Shown: positions 1 through 6,563, counted from the first letter of the stretch. The stretch is DNA of 8,284 bases from Planctomycetaceae bacterium (GCA_015062085.1 SUVI01000157.1:1-8284); one strand, 5' to 3'. Notes: generated by a model not told the origin, from the letters alone. Numbers and translations: made by a program.

Positions 1-290
1 ACACGCTCTATCCGGAAACCAAATACGCCGACTACAAAACTCCGGAACCGTTCATTCCGCGTTCCATCGGCCACTACAAGGAATTTCTGGAAGCCTGCCG
101 TCAGGACAAACCGGAACTCTGCCGCATTCCGTTCAGCTACGGCGGCCGCCTGACCGAAACGGTCCTCCTCGGCATCGTCGCGTACCGTTCAGGAGAGGCT
201 TTCGAATGGGATCCGGAAAACTTCCGCACGACCAGTGCTGCCGCGAATGCGCTTCTGGAACGTCCGTACCGTGACGGCTGGACGCTCTAG
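1..290 (+). CDS. Gfo/Idh/MocA family oxidoreductase, C-terminal fragment (cut by window start)
   Basis: The reading frame is open from base 3 to a TAG at 288-290 and gives about 95 residues; the start lies outside the window. The fragment contains FSYGGRLTETVLLG, then AYRSGEAFEWDPENF and a terminal YRDGWTL. This pattern (a 'GG.LTETVLLGNVAYR' helix, then 'WD', then 'YR.GW.L') is typical of the C-terminal domain of bacterial Gfo/Idh/MocA-type NAD(P)-dependent oxidoreductases abundant in Planctomycetota and relatives. The enzymes usually act on sugars, inositols or sugar acids; the substrate here cannot be told. It is followed by an inverted repeat that may end its transcript and, 335 bases on, by a second member of the same superfamily. 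The family assignment is fairly sure. The N-terminal Rossmann domain and any Tat leader are not visible. Confidence 0.85.
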   Translation, partial: TLYPETKYADYKTPEPFIPRSIGHYKEFLEACRQDKPELCRIPFSYGGRLTETVLLGIVAYRSGEAFEWDPENFRTTSAAANALLERPYRDGWTL

Positions 291-310
291 TTCCAGAATT
301 TTCCAGGTAC

Positions 311-410
311 TTTCAGGGAATTTCAGGGAATTTCCCAAAACCCAAAACTCTCCCGTTTTTCTTAGGGAAAGCCGTTTTGGGAAATTCCTTTTCCTGTTTC
401 AGTTTTCCTG
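311..410. repeat. Tandem 10-bp repeat plus 15-bp inverted repeat in an intergenic gap
   Basis: Two perfect copies of TTTCAGGGAA stand head to tail at 311-330. The end of the second copy runs into the left arm of a perfect 15-bp inverted repeat: GGAATTTCCCAAAAC at 327-341 and its reverse complement at 374-388. The 32-base loop carries a further short TCCC/GGGA pairing (351-354 with 365-368). Downstream, TTTTCCTG occurs at 389-396 and again at 403-410. The stem starts 37 bases after the stop of the upstream oxidoreductase. A transcription terminator is the simplest reading, though the T-rich tail is interrupted by C and G. Confidence 0.6.
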
Positions 411-613
411 TGCGGCAGACTGACCGTCGACACACTGGAAGACCATTCCTGAATTCAGGTCCGTTTTCCGCCATCATTCCTTCCTGAAAGCCGACTAGAT
501 CTCTGTTTTCATGAAGCAATCATTGATTTCCCTCCGAAACATCGAAACCCACCTGCGAAACTCGGTTTTCCTGCCGAAACATAGGATCTCACCCCGCCTT
601 TATTTTAATTTTT
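411..613. other. Intergenic stretch with no recognisable gene
   Basis: This is the rest of the 335-base gap before the Tat-leader oxidoreductase. I see no convincing coding frame. A 12-bp perfect palindrome, CCTGAATTCAGG, lies at 448-459. GAAAC-containing words recur between about 535 and 585. The gap presumably includes the promoter of the downstream gene, but no convincing -35/-10 pair was found. Confidence 0.4.
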
Positions 614-620
614 AAGGAGA
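614..620 (+). promoter_or_regulatory. Ribosome binding site of the Tat-leader oxidoreductase
   Basis: AAGGAGA is a near-complete Shine-Dalgarno sequence, spaced five bases from the ATG at 626. It fixes the start that places the twin-arginine leader at the N-terminus. Confidence 0.85.
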
Positions 621-625
621 ACTCC

Positions 626-1969
626 ATGAAACTTTCAAGACGTCAAATGTTTCAGATGGCCGCACTGTACGCCGCTGCCGGAACTTCCGGATTTGGAGTG
701 CCGGCCTATCTCCCCAAAGCCTTCGGCAATGATGCTCCCAACTCCCGCCTTCGAGTCGGAGCGATCGGAGTCGGACACCGCGGACGCTACGACGCCAGTC
801 TGCATCAGCGTCATGCCGAACTGGCCGTTCTGGCCGATTTGGACCGCCGTCATCTGGACGCCTCCAATCACGCGCTCTGCAAAGGCAAAGCGGAGACAGT
901 CGGAGACTATCGCAGGATCTTGGACCGTCAGGACATTGACGTCGTCTGCATCGCGACGCCGGATCACTGGCACACGAAGATCTGCCTCGACGCTCTGGCT
1001 GCCGGAAAGCACGTTTTCTGCGAAAAACCGCTCACTCTGACGATCCAAGAAGATCAAGTGCTCCGGGAAAAAGTGAAAGCACACCCCAAACAGATCATGG
1101 CGGTCGGCACTCAGCGCAGATGCGAGCTTCCGCGTTTTACCCGCGCGGTGAACATGGTGCAGCAGGGGCTGCTCGGCAAAATAAACCGCATTCTCGTCAG
1201 TCTCGGCAAGCCGCTTCAAATGACGTCGGAACCGCCGCAGGACCAGCGTTTCGCTCCCCAGCCGGTCCCGGAAGAACTTGACTGGAACACTTGGCAAGGG
1301 CAGGCTCCAGACTTTCCATTCATTCCGCAGCGATGCCATCGTCTCTTCCGCAACTGGTTCGAGTACGCCGGCGGAAAAATCACGGACTGGGGCGCGCACT
1401 ATCTCGACATGGCACTCTGGGCGACCGGACAGGATCAGCCGAATGCCGGGATCGTGTGGGTCGATCCGTCCGACTGCAAGTACCCGCTTCCGATGAAAGA
1501 CGGTTTCCCGACAGCTTCCGACTACTACAATGTGCCGTACGATTTCTACATCAAAACACGCACGCAGAACGGCGTCGCCATCGACATTGAATCGCGTCTG
1601 AATGACGGGATCCTTTTTGAGGGAGAAAAAGGCCGCATTTTCGTCAACTGCGGCCGGATCACCGGAAAACCGATCGAGGAAGAATGGGATCGCGATCTTT
1701 ACGGCGACGCTCAACTGAAAAAAATCTTCAAAGGCAAGCCGGTCACGGACCACATGACGAATTTTTATCTCTGTGTCCGCGAGGGCGGCGAGCCGGTTTC
1801 GGACGTCTTTACGCACACGCGCACCATGACGGCCTGTCATGTCGTGAACATTGCGATGCGGCTCAAGCGCACACTTGAGTGGGATCCTGCTGCCGAGCAA
1901 TTTGTGAATGACGCGCAGGCCGATTCGTTCATCAGCCGTGAGCAGCGGAAAGGATTCGAGGTCTTCTGA
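626..1969 (+). CDS. Gfo/Idh/MocA family oxidoreductase with twin-arginine (Tat) leader
   Basis: This 447-residue protein starts at an ATG with a strong AAGGAGA site at 614-620, five bases upstream. The N-terminus KLSRRQMFQM followed by an Ala/Gly-rich stretch (to about residue 34) looks like a Tat signal, so the enzyme probably works outside the cytoplasmic membrane, folded with its cofactor. The Rossmann domain begins near residue 42 with VGAIGVGHRG (nucleotide-binding GxGxxG type). TPDHWH (111-116), the hallmark EKP (133-135) and VGTQRR (160-165) follow. The C-terminal substrate domain has W220, the run from NWFEYAGG to DWGAHYLDMALW (243-265) with H258 as a possible catalytic residue, and a typical bacterial-type C-terminal region. 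The family oxidises or epimerises sugars or glycosides using tightly bound NAD(P); the substrate is unknown. A DUF6807 gene follows after 49 bases, suggesting one transcript. An antisense frame of 421 codons is a shadow. Confidence 0.93.
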   Translation: MKLSRRQMFQMAALYAAAGTSGFGVPAYLPKAFGNDAPNSRLRVGAIGVGHRGRYDASLHQRHAELAVLADLDRRHLDASNHALCKGKAETVGDYRRILDRQDIDVVCIATPDHWHTKICLDALAAGKHVFCEKPLTLTIQEDQVLREKVKAHPKQIMAVGTQRRCELPRFTRAVNMVQQGLLGKINRILVSLGKPLQMTSEPPQDQRFAPQPVPEELDWNTWQGQAPDFPFIPQRCHRLFRNWFEYAGGKITDWGAHYLDMALWATGQDQPNAGIVWVDPSDCKYPLPMKDGFPTASDYYNVPYDFYIKTRTQNGVAIDIESRLNDGILFEGEKGRIFVNCGRITGKPIEEEWDRDLYGDAQLKKIFKGKPVTDHMTNFYLCVREGGEPVSDVFTHTRTMTACHVVNIAMRLKRTLEWDPAAEQFVNDAQADSFISREQRKGFEVF

Positions 1970-2018
1970 CCGATCGTCCTCACTTTGTATGTTTGGAAAA
2001 TTTCAAAAGAGAGAAATC

Positions 2019-2942
2019 ATGAAAATGAGATCATTTTGGGTCGGTACTCTTGCGGGAGTTCTGGTTCTAGGAGCAGGAAAATATGCTGCTCTGACGTATG
2101 CTGAGGAAACGGCGTCTTCGAAAAATACGGTTCCTGCTGCACAGTGTGCGGATTCGGAAACCGCGTATTTTTGCGAAACGACTCCGGAAAAAACCGTCCG
2201 TCTTCGCTGCGGCGAAAAGACCATTTGGGAGCTTCATCTGCAAGCTCCGGAAGGAAAACCGTACATTGGACCGCTCTGTCTTCCGGACGGCCGCGATGTC
2301 GCGCTTCTGCGTCCGAAAGACCACGTCTGGCATCTCGGCGCGTGGTTCTCGTGGAAGTACCTCAACGGCGTGAACTACTGGGAGCCGTCCCATGGAAAAA
2401 CGAAGCTGGCGGACCATTCCGTAAAGTTTGACGGTGCGGCGGCGGAAGTGACGCTCCATCTGGTCTACTTTGACGCACGGGATCCGGGAAAAATCGTTCT
2501 GAGCGAAGAACGCGTCATTTCATTCAGTGCCCCGGATGAGACCGGTTCGTATGCGATGACGTCCCGCCATCGATTCACTGCCGGCGAGAAAGACGTGAAG
2601 CTGGACCGAACGCCGCCGCACAGTCACGGCGGAGGGTATGCGGGCCTGGCGTTCCGAATGTCGCCGACGCTTTCTGCTTTTGAGCTGAAGTGCGAGAACG
2701 GCGAGACGGAAATGACGAAGATCCGCGAAAAGTCCGCAAGCTGGATCGAGTACCGCGAAAAGGAAACGGGGCTTGGAGTCCGCATGACGGTCCTGAAGGG
2801 GACGCCGGAAACGCGGTTTTACGCCCAGCATCGCGAGAACTACTGCTTCGTGAATCCGTGCCCGGTCCTGACGGCTCCGCGGACGATCCCGGCGGGAGAA
2901 ACGCTTGAGCTGGCGTACGAGATCCACCTTGGGAAACGCTAA
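2019..2942 (+). CDS. Secreted DUF6807 (PmoA-family) protein
   Basis: The frame is open from further upstream, but the best start is the ATG at 2019. It follows AAGAGAG at 2007-2013 and makes a clean signal peptide: charged KMR, a hydrophobic core to about residue 20, and likely cleavage after LTYA (25-28). The product is 307 residues. PYIGPLCLPDGRDV (81-94), DHVWHLGAWFSW (101-112), NGVNYWEP (116-123) and GGGYAGLAFR (204-213) match the DUF6807 family, which databases name 'methane oxygenase PmoA' after a misleading label; it is not the particulate methane monooxygenase subunit. The family is predicted to be beta-rich and in Planctomycetota often lies beside Gfo/Idh/MocA genes and sugar-processing enzymes. 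Conserved His residues (102, 105, 201, 203) could bind a ligand, which is my inference. It follows the oxidoreductase by 49 bases and probably shares its transcript. The biochemical role is unknown. Confidence 0.85.
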   Translation: MKMRSFWVGTLAGVLVLGAGKYAALTYAEETASSKNTVPAAQCADSETAYFCETTPEKTVRLRCGEKTIWELHLQAPEGKPYIGPLCLPDGRDVALLRPKDHVWHLGAWFSWKYLNGVNYWEPSHGKTKLADHSVKFDGAAAEVTLHLVYFDARDPGKIVLSEERVISFSAPDETGSYAMTSRHRFTAGEKDVKLDRTPPHSHGGGYAGLAFRMSPTLSAFELKCENGETEMTKIREKSASWIEYREKETGLGVRMTVLKGTPETRFYAQHRENYCFVNPCPVLTAPRTIPAGETLELAYEIHLGKR

Positions 2943-2967
2943 AAGCAGGAAAGATCATCAAAACATT

Positions 2968-3060
2968 AAAAAGTTTTTGAAAAGGGAGTCCAGAGGGAAA
3001 CATTTTGAAAATTGTTTCACTCTCAGACTCTCCCTTCAAAAACTTTTTGGTATTTTTTGT
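2968..3060. terminator. Long hairpin between convergent genes, probable bidirectional terminator
   Basis: AAAAAGTTTTTGAA at 2968-2981 is perfectly complementary to 3035-3048, and GGGAG at 2984-2988 pairs with CTCCC at 3030-3034 after a two-base bulge. A T-rich tail (TATTTTTTGTTTGTTTTC, 3051-3068) follows on the plus strand. The A-rich left side supplies T residues when read from the minus strand. It lies between the stop of the DUF6807 gene (2942) and the stop of the convergent prepilin-peptidase-like gene (3068), so it can serve both. The loop contains a second smaller palindrome at 2997-3018. Confidence 0.8.
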
Positions 3061-3067
3061 TTGTTTT

Positions 3068-3742
3068 CTAGAGCATCGGATGGTAAAGATGCACGATGAA
3101 AAGAACGATCTGGATCTTCACCGCCCAGAGGAACGAAACGAGAAAAAGAAAGACCGCGAAAAAACGCTGTGCATCTTTCGGGATCCGCGTGAAAAAGAAG
3201 AAAATGACCGGCAAAAGTCCGATCGCGCCGCAAAGGAGCGCGTGCGTCTGAACAAAATTCGGGATCTTCACCAGCTCCCAAAGAAGCCAACTCCAGCAGA
3301 GCAGAGCGGGCACAAAAAAACGGAACGGGATCCGGTTTCTGTCCCAGAGGATCCACGCCGCTCCAAATGCCGTGAGGAAAAAAACGCAGTCCGCCGCTGA
3401 GACCATCCAGCCAAAATACGACGAATAGAAATTCTCTTCCAGCCAGAACGGAAACGTCTGCACCAGAAATGCCGTCCCGCAGAGAAATTCTACGAGCGGG
3501 TAGCGGAATGCGATCGGCGACCGGCAGTCGAAACACTTTCCGCGCAGCATCAGCCAGCCGAGGACCGGGACATTGTGCCGTTTACGTATCGCGTGTCCGC
3601 ATTTCGGACAGTGGGAGGCTGGAAACGAAAGCGCCATTTTCTTGGGAAGACGCCAGACCGCTACATTCAGAAAACTCCCGAATGCCGCGCCGAAAAAAAA
3701 GACCCAGAGGCCGACGATCCCGAAAAAGAGTACTGCGTCCAT
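3068..3742 (-). CDS. Prepilin peptidase (A24) homologue lacking visible catalytic aspartates
   Basis: The chosen ATG at 3742 follows GGGGA (3749-3753) and gives 224 residues; the frame extends upstream to a TTG at 3793, a less likely start. Residues 19-89 match the N-terminal domain of type IV prepilin peptidases: [12 protein letters not shown] (22-33), CPKC (45-48), [14 protein letters not shown] (57-70), CFDC (70-73), then [11 protein letters not shown] (79-89). The two CxxC pairs suggest a structural zinc site. The rest is about six hydrophobic segments, so it is an inner-membrane protein. True enzymes of the family cleave and N-methylate prepilins with two aspartates, one about seven residues before an IP/LP motif and one in GxGD. 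Here the IP at 138-139 has Leu at that position, with Asp only at -5 (D134), and no GxGD is present. It may be inactive, a methylation-only relative or a divergent enzyme. The gene sits 28 bases beyond a terminator. Confidence 0.8.
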   Translation of the reverse strand: MDAVLFFGIVGLWVFFFGAAFGSFLNVAVWRLPKKMALSFPASHCPKCGHAIRKRHNVPVLGWLMLRGKCFDCRSPIAFRYPLVEFLCGTAFLVQTFPFWLEENFYSSYFGWMVSAADCVFFLTAFGAAWILWDRNRIPFRFFVPALLCWSWLLWELVKIPNFVQTHALLCGAIGLLPVIFFFFTRIPKDAQRFFAVFLFLVSFLWAVKIQIVLFIVHLYHPML

Positions 3743-3770
3743 CGTAATTCCCCGTAAAAAAACGAGACTT

Positions 3771-3808
3771 AAAAAAGCAGAAAGCACCCCCAAAAGAGTA
3801 CTTTCTGC
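3771..3808 (-). terminator. Rho-independent terminator of the NifU-like/GGGtGRT operon
   Basis: Read on the minus strand, GCAGAAAG (3808-3801) pairs with CTTTCTGC (3784-3777). The stem extends through one G-T wobble and two more pairs to 11 bp, and six T residues (3776-3771) follow directly. It begins 50 bases after the stop of the GGGtGRT gene and ends 28 bases before the ATG of the prepilin-peptidase-like gene. That gene would therefore depend on read-through or on a promoter overlapping this element. Confidence 0.88.
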
Positions 3809-3858
3809 CCGAAATTCATTGAAAAATCAGTTTTCGCGCACAAACTGCGGCGGGAAAA

Positions 3859-4857
3859 CTATTTCCAAGATTCTTCCACGGCGACAGCGCAGGCGACGGT
3901 CGCACCGACCATCGGGTTGTTGCCCATGCCGATCAGCCCCATCATTTCGACGTGGGCCGGAACGGAGGAGGAACCTGCGAACTGAGCGTCAGAGTGCATA
4001 CGGCCCATGGTGTCCGTCATGCCGTAGGAAGCAGGACCGGCGGCCATGTTGTCGGGGTGAAGCGTACGGCCCGTACCGCCTCCGGACGCGACGGAGAAGT
4101 ACTTTTTGCCATTTTCATTCGCCCATTTCTTGTACGTACCGGCGACGGGGTGCTGGAAACGGGTCGGGTTGGTGGAGTTTCCGGTGATGGAAACGTCAAC
4201 GCTTTCGTGACGCATGACGGCGACGCCTTCGTTCACGTCGTCGCAGCCGTAGCAGCGGACTTTGGCGCGCGGACCATCCGAGTACGCCTTCACGAACGTT
4301 TCCTTCAGTTCGCCCGTATAGTAGTCGTATTCGGTGCGGACGTAGGTGAAACCATTGATGCGGCTGATGACCTGAGCGGCGTCTTTGCCGAGACCGTTGA
4401 GGATGACGCGCAGCGGGTTCTGACGCACTTTGTTGGCTTTCATGGCGATACCGATGGCACCTTCGGCAGCGGCGAAGGATTCGTGACCGGCCAGGAAGCA
4501 GAAGCAGCTGGTCTCTTCACGGAGAAGCATGGCGCCAAGGTTACCGTGACCAAGACCGACTTTACGCTGGTCAGCAACGGAACCCGGGATGCAGAACGCC
4601 TGGAGACCTTCACCGATCTTCTCGGCAGCGTCAGCGGCTTTAGTGCAGTTTTCTTTCAGAGCGATGGCGCAGCCCAGCGTGTAGGCCCAGACGGCGTTCT
4701 CGAACGCGATCGGCTGGATACCGTGAACGATGGCGCGGACATCAACGCCTTTGGAAAGGCAGAATTCATTGGCGGCTTCAATGTTTTCGAAGCCATATTT
4801 GTCGAGAACCGGCTGGATCTGCGCGATTCGACGTTCAAAACTTTCGAACAACGGCAT
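3859..4857 (-). CDS. GGGtGRT family protein
   Basis: The ATG at 4857 is preceded by AAAGGA (4865-4870) at a seven-base spacing; the product is 332 residues, without a signal peptide or long membrane segment. The defining GGGTGRT motif lies at 259-265, inside SVASGGGTGRTLHPDN. Other conserved-looking blocks are PGSVADQRKVGLGHGNLGAM (91-110), SCFCFLAGHESFAAAEGAIG (117-136) and MGMGNNPMVGAT-like sequence near the C-terminus (about 307-320). This matches the family named after the motif, found mainly in anaerobes and without an assigned biochemical function as far as I know. Cysteines (e.g. 33, 63, 71, 89, 118, 120, 202, 205, 323) and the glycine-rich motif would suit cofactor or nucleotide binding, which is inference only. 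It lies 73 bases downstream of a NifU-like scaffold gene on the same strand and ends before a strong terminator, so the two form an operon. A 314-codon antisense frame is a shadow. Confidence 0.92.
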   Translation of the reverse strand: MPLFESFERRIAQIQPVLDKYGFENIEAANEFCLSKGVDVRAIVHGIQPIAFENAVWAYTLGCAIALKENCTKAADAAEKIGEGLQAFCIPGSVADQRKVGLGHGNLGAMLLREETSCFCFLAGHESFAAAEGAIGIAMKANKVRQNPLRVILNGLGKDAAQVISRINGFTYVRTEYDYYTGELKETFVKAYSDGPRAKVRCYGCDDVNEGVAVMRHESVDVSITGNSTNPTRFQHPVAGTYKKWANENGKKYFSVASGGGTGRTLHPDNMAAGPASYGMTDTMGRMHSDAQFAGSSSVPAHVEMMGLIGMGNNPMVGATVACAVAVEESWK

Positions 4858-4930
4858 TTTTGTATCCTTTTCTTAAAAAATTCGCAATGTTTCTGAAAAC
4901 GAAACTAAAATTCAGACCAGAACGGCCGAC

Positions 4931-5623
4931 TTACTCCATACGCGGGTCGATGTATTTGACGGCGTCGGCGAAACGGCCATAGGTTCCGATGTTCTTCTCG
5001 AAAGCTTCTTTCGGATCCATGCCTTTTTTGATGGCTTCCATCATCTTGCCAAGCTGGACGAACTGGTAACCGATCACTTCATTGTCGGCATCCAGCGCGA
5101 TCTTCAGGACGTAACCTTCGGCCATTTCGAGGTAACGGGTACCTTTGGCTTTGGTTCCGTACATGGTACCGACCTGGGAACGGAGACCTTTTCCGAGGTC
5201 TTCCAGGCCCGCGCCGACCGGGAGACCGTCATCAGAGAACGCAGACTGGCTGCGGCCGTAGACGATCTGGAGGAACAGTTCGCGCATCGCCGTGTTGATG
5301 GCGTCGCACACGAGGTCAGTATTCAGGGCTTCGAGGATCGTTTTGCCCGGAAGGATCTCGGAGGCCATCGCGGCAGAGTGCGTCATTCCGGAGCAGCCGA
5401 TCGTTTCGACCAGAGCTTCTTCGATGATGCCTTCCTTAATGTTCAGCGACAGTTTGCAGGCACCCTGCTGCGGAGCGCACCAGCCAATACCGTGCGTGAA
5501 ACCTGAAACGTCCTTGATTTCCTTAACTTTGACCCATTTTCCTTCTTCCGGAATCGGGGCCGGTCCGTGATTTACGCCTTTGGCGACACAAACCATGTTT
5601 TCGACTTCGTGCGAATACTGCAT
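4931..5623 (-). CDS. NifU/IscU-like iron-sulfur cluster assembly scaffold protein, GGGtGRT-associated type
   Basis: The frame is open up to 5695, but the ATG at 5623 has AAGGAG (5634-5639) upstream and gives 230 residues, starting MQYSHEVENM like scaffold-family proteins. The N-terminal two thirds resemble NifU_N/IscU domains: WCAPQQGACKLSL (48-60) and VETIGCSGMTHSAAMASEIL (72-91), the second being the 'GC.....S' loop that holds a cluster ligand. C49, C56, C77 and C106 are present, but I do not see the usual third IscU ligand block near the C-terminal helix. A C-terminal extension of about 80 residues (GTRYLEMAEG onward) is absent from ordinary IscU. Standard scaffolds build [2Fe-2S]/[4Fe-4S] clusters and hand them to apoproteins; this subtype may serve the GGGtGRT protein encoded 73 bases downstream. 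No IscS-like desulfurase is in the window. Confidence 0.87.
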   Translation of the reverse strand: MQYSHEVENMVCVAKGVNHGPAPIPEEGKWVKVKEIKDVSGFTHGIGWCAPQQGACKLSLNIKEGIIEEALVETIGCSGMTHSAAMASEILPGKTILEALNTDLVCDAINTAMRELFLQIVYGRSQSAFSDDGLPVGAGLEDLGKGLRSQVGTMYGTKAKGTRYLEMAEGYVLKIALDADNEVIGYQFVQLGKMMEAIKKGMDPKEAFEKNIGTYGRFADAVKYIDPRME

Positions 5624-5695
5624 CGTAGATTCTCTCCTTATGCAAACGCTGACAATACGCCTGTTTCTACCAAACCACAGACGTGAACAAAACAT

Positions 5696-5704
5696 ATTTT
5701 AGCA
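5696..5704 (-). promoter_or_regulatory. Candidate extended -10 promoter of the NifU-like/GGGtGRT operon
   Basis: On the minus strand TGC-TAAAAT reads as an extended -10 element (hexamer at 5701-5696), roughly 70 bases before the NifU-like start codon. The -35 region at the usual distance (CTTTTC) is poor, so the assignment is tentative. Confidence 0.35.
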
Positions 5705-5900
5705 GATTTTCAACTTCCGAAAAGGGGGAGGTACCGCAAAAAACGACTTTTTTTCCGAACTCACCGACTTTTCGATCTTCCATCCGCTCTGTCATTCCAA
5801 ATTTCACGAACCTCCGAAAAATACGCACGCCCGGATACAGACCGAAATTTTTTCAGCTTACTTCGGGCGTTTCAATAATCTGAAGAACTATTTTCACTGT
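5705..5900. other. Intergenic stretch without a recognisable gene
   Basis: This is most of the roughly 300-base gap between the NifU-like start (5623) and the TerD stop (5922). It is rich in A and T runs (for example seven or more T around 5748-5755). No plausible coding frame, tRNA or riboswitch fold was recognised by eye. It should hold upstream regulatory sequence of the NifU-like operon and the 3' end of the TerD transcript. Confidence 0.4.
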
Positions 5901-5919
5901 GAAACATTTAAAATGTTTC
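5901..5919. terminator. AT-rich palindrome just after the TerD-family gene
   Basis: GAAACATTT (5901-5909), one A, then its perfect complement AAATGTTTC (5911-5919). The palindrome begins two bases past the TerD stop codon on the minus strand. There is no T-run after it on that strand, so it is either a weak terminator/3' stabilising hairpin or a protein-binding palindrome. Confidence 0.4.
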
Positions 5920-5921
5920 GC

Positions 5922-6515
5922 CTAATTTTGGTCGGAGGTCTGTTTGTGAAATTTGCACAAATTCGGGTCGATGCCGTAGGTCTTCATGTAATCTTCAAGC
6001 GAATCCTCTGACATACTGCCGTCCATATTGAACTCCCAGCCATTTTTAGTGCACTCGAGCATTCCGATCTTCCGGGAGAAGTACTCTCCTGCCGTGAACA
6101 GGTCAGTCGGCACATTGGCATGGTAGATCGGGTCAGATTCTCCATTTTCGTAAATACTGAGACTGATATTCGTCGCGGCGGCAAAAGGCTCCTCTCCGGA
6201 GAAAAGGAAAAAAACGATCTTCTCAATATCCGAACGCAAAGTTTTCAAACAAACCGTGATCGTTTCACGGGAACCTTCACCAAGACCATCGCAGACATCG
6301 CCATGATACACGACCGATCCGCACCGGGAGAAGATCTTCTCGCCATAACGATCATTGACCGTCGGACCGATATAATCAAACTGGCTGCGGCGTTTCTTAT
6401 CGGAACTTACAAGAAAACAGGCAATATCGAGATCCGGACGACCGCGCCATTCCACCTCAACACGCACACTGTCAAACGACACATTGCGATACAATGGAAT
6501 TGAATTTTCTGACAT
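5922..6515 (-). CDS. TerD-family (tellurium resistance/stress response) protein
   Basis: The ATG at 6515 gives 197 residues, close to the usual 190 or so of TerD proteins, and lies about 42 bases after the predicted transcription start. An upstream in-frame ATG at 6554 would leave almost no leader. No strong Shine-Dalgarno is visible for either. Family marks are DLDIACFLV (28-36, the TerD 'DLDASAFLL' strand), CGSVVYHGD (65-73), a GLGEGSRETITV loop (77-88) aligned to the acidic 'GEGDGDDE' loop, DIEKIVFFLF (96-105) and KNGWEFNMDG (157-166). TerD folds bind calcium through acidic loops and are linked to tellurite, phage and envelope stress; this copy has lost several acidic residues of the second loop, so calcium binding may be weaker (inference). 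No other ter genes are in the window. The protein is probably cytosolic or membrane-peripheral. Confidence 0.85.
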   Translation of the reverse strand: MSENSIPLYRNVSFDSVRVEVEWRGRPDLDIACFLVSSDKKRRSQFDYIGPTVNDRYGEKIFSRCGSVVYHGDVCDGLGEGSRETITVCLKTLRSDIEKIVFFLFSGEEPFAAATNISLSIYENGESDPIYHANVPTDLFTAGEYFSRKIGMLECTKNGWEFNMDGSMSEDSLEDYMKTYGIDPNLCKFHKQTSDQN

Positions 6516-6563
6516 AAATGCACCATTTAAAAGGTTGGAGGAACTGAAAAACATATTGCCTTT

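Noticed and set aside
235..423. Small plus-strand frame overlapping the end of the first oxidoreductase
   Set aside because: It overlaps the real reading frame and runs through the repeat hairpin; there is no ribosome site and no domain.
291..625. Possible CRISPR or small-RNA locus because of repeats
   Set aside because: There are only two adjacent 10-bp copies and no regular spacers; a terminator or local repeat explains it better.
635..1900. Long antisense open frame (421 codons) opposite the Tat-leader oxidoreductase
   Set aside because: It has no ribosome site or recognisable domain and is fully overlapped by a clear gene; codon bias of the real gene explains it.
3005..3400. 131-codon Lys/Arg/Glu-rich plus-strand frame
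   Set aside because: It is the reverse of the hydrophobic prepilin-peptidase-like gene; such charged low-complexity shadows are common opposite membrane proteins.
3743..3793. Upstream TTG start for the prepilin-peptidase-like protein
   Set aside because: That extension would begin inside the terminator hairpin; the ATG at 3742 has a ribosome site and places the first membrane helix normally.
3952..4896. 314-codon plus-strand frame opposite the GGGtGRT gene
   Set aside because: The Val/Gly/Asp/Ala-rich translation is the expected mirror of a GC-rich gene; the minus-strand protein carries the family motif.
5624..5695. Upstream start extending the NifU-like protein by 24 residues
   Set aside because: The ATG at 5623 has AAGGAG at good spacing and gives the family-typical N-terminus; the extension is Arg-rich and unlike the family.
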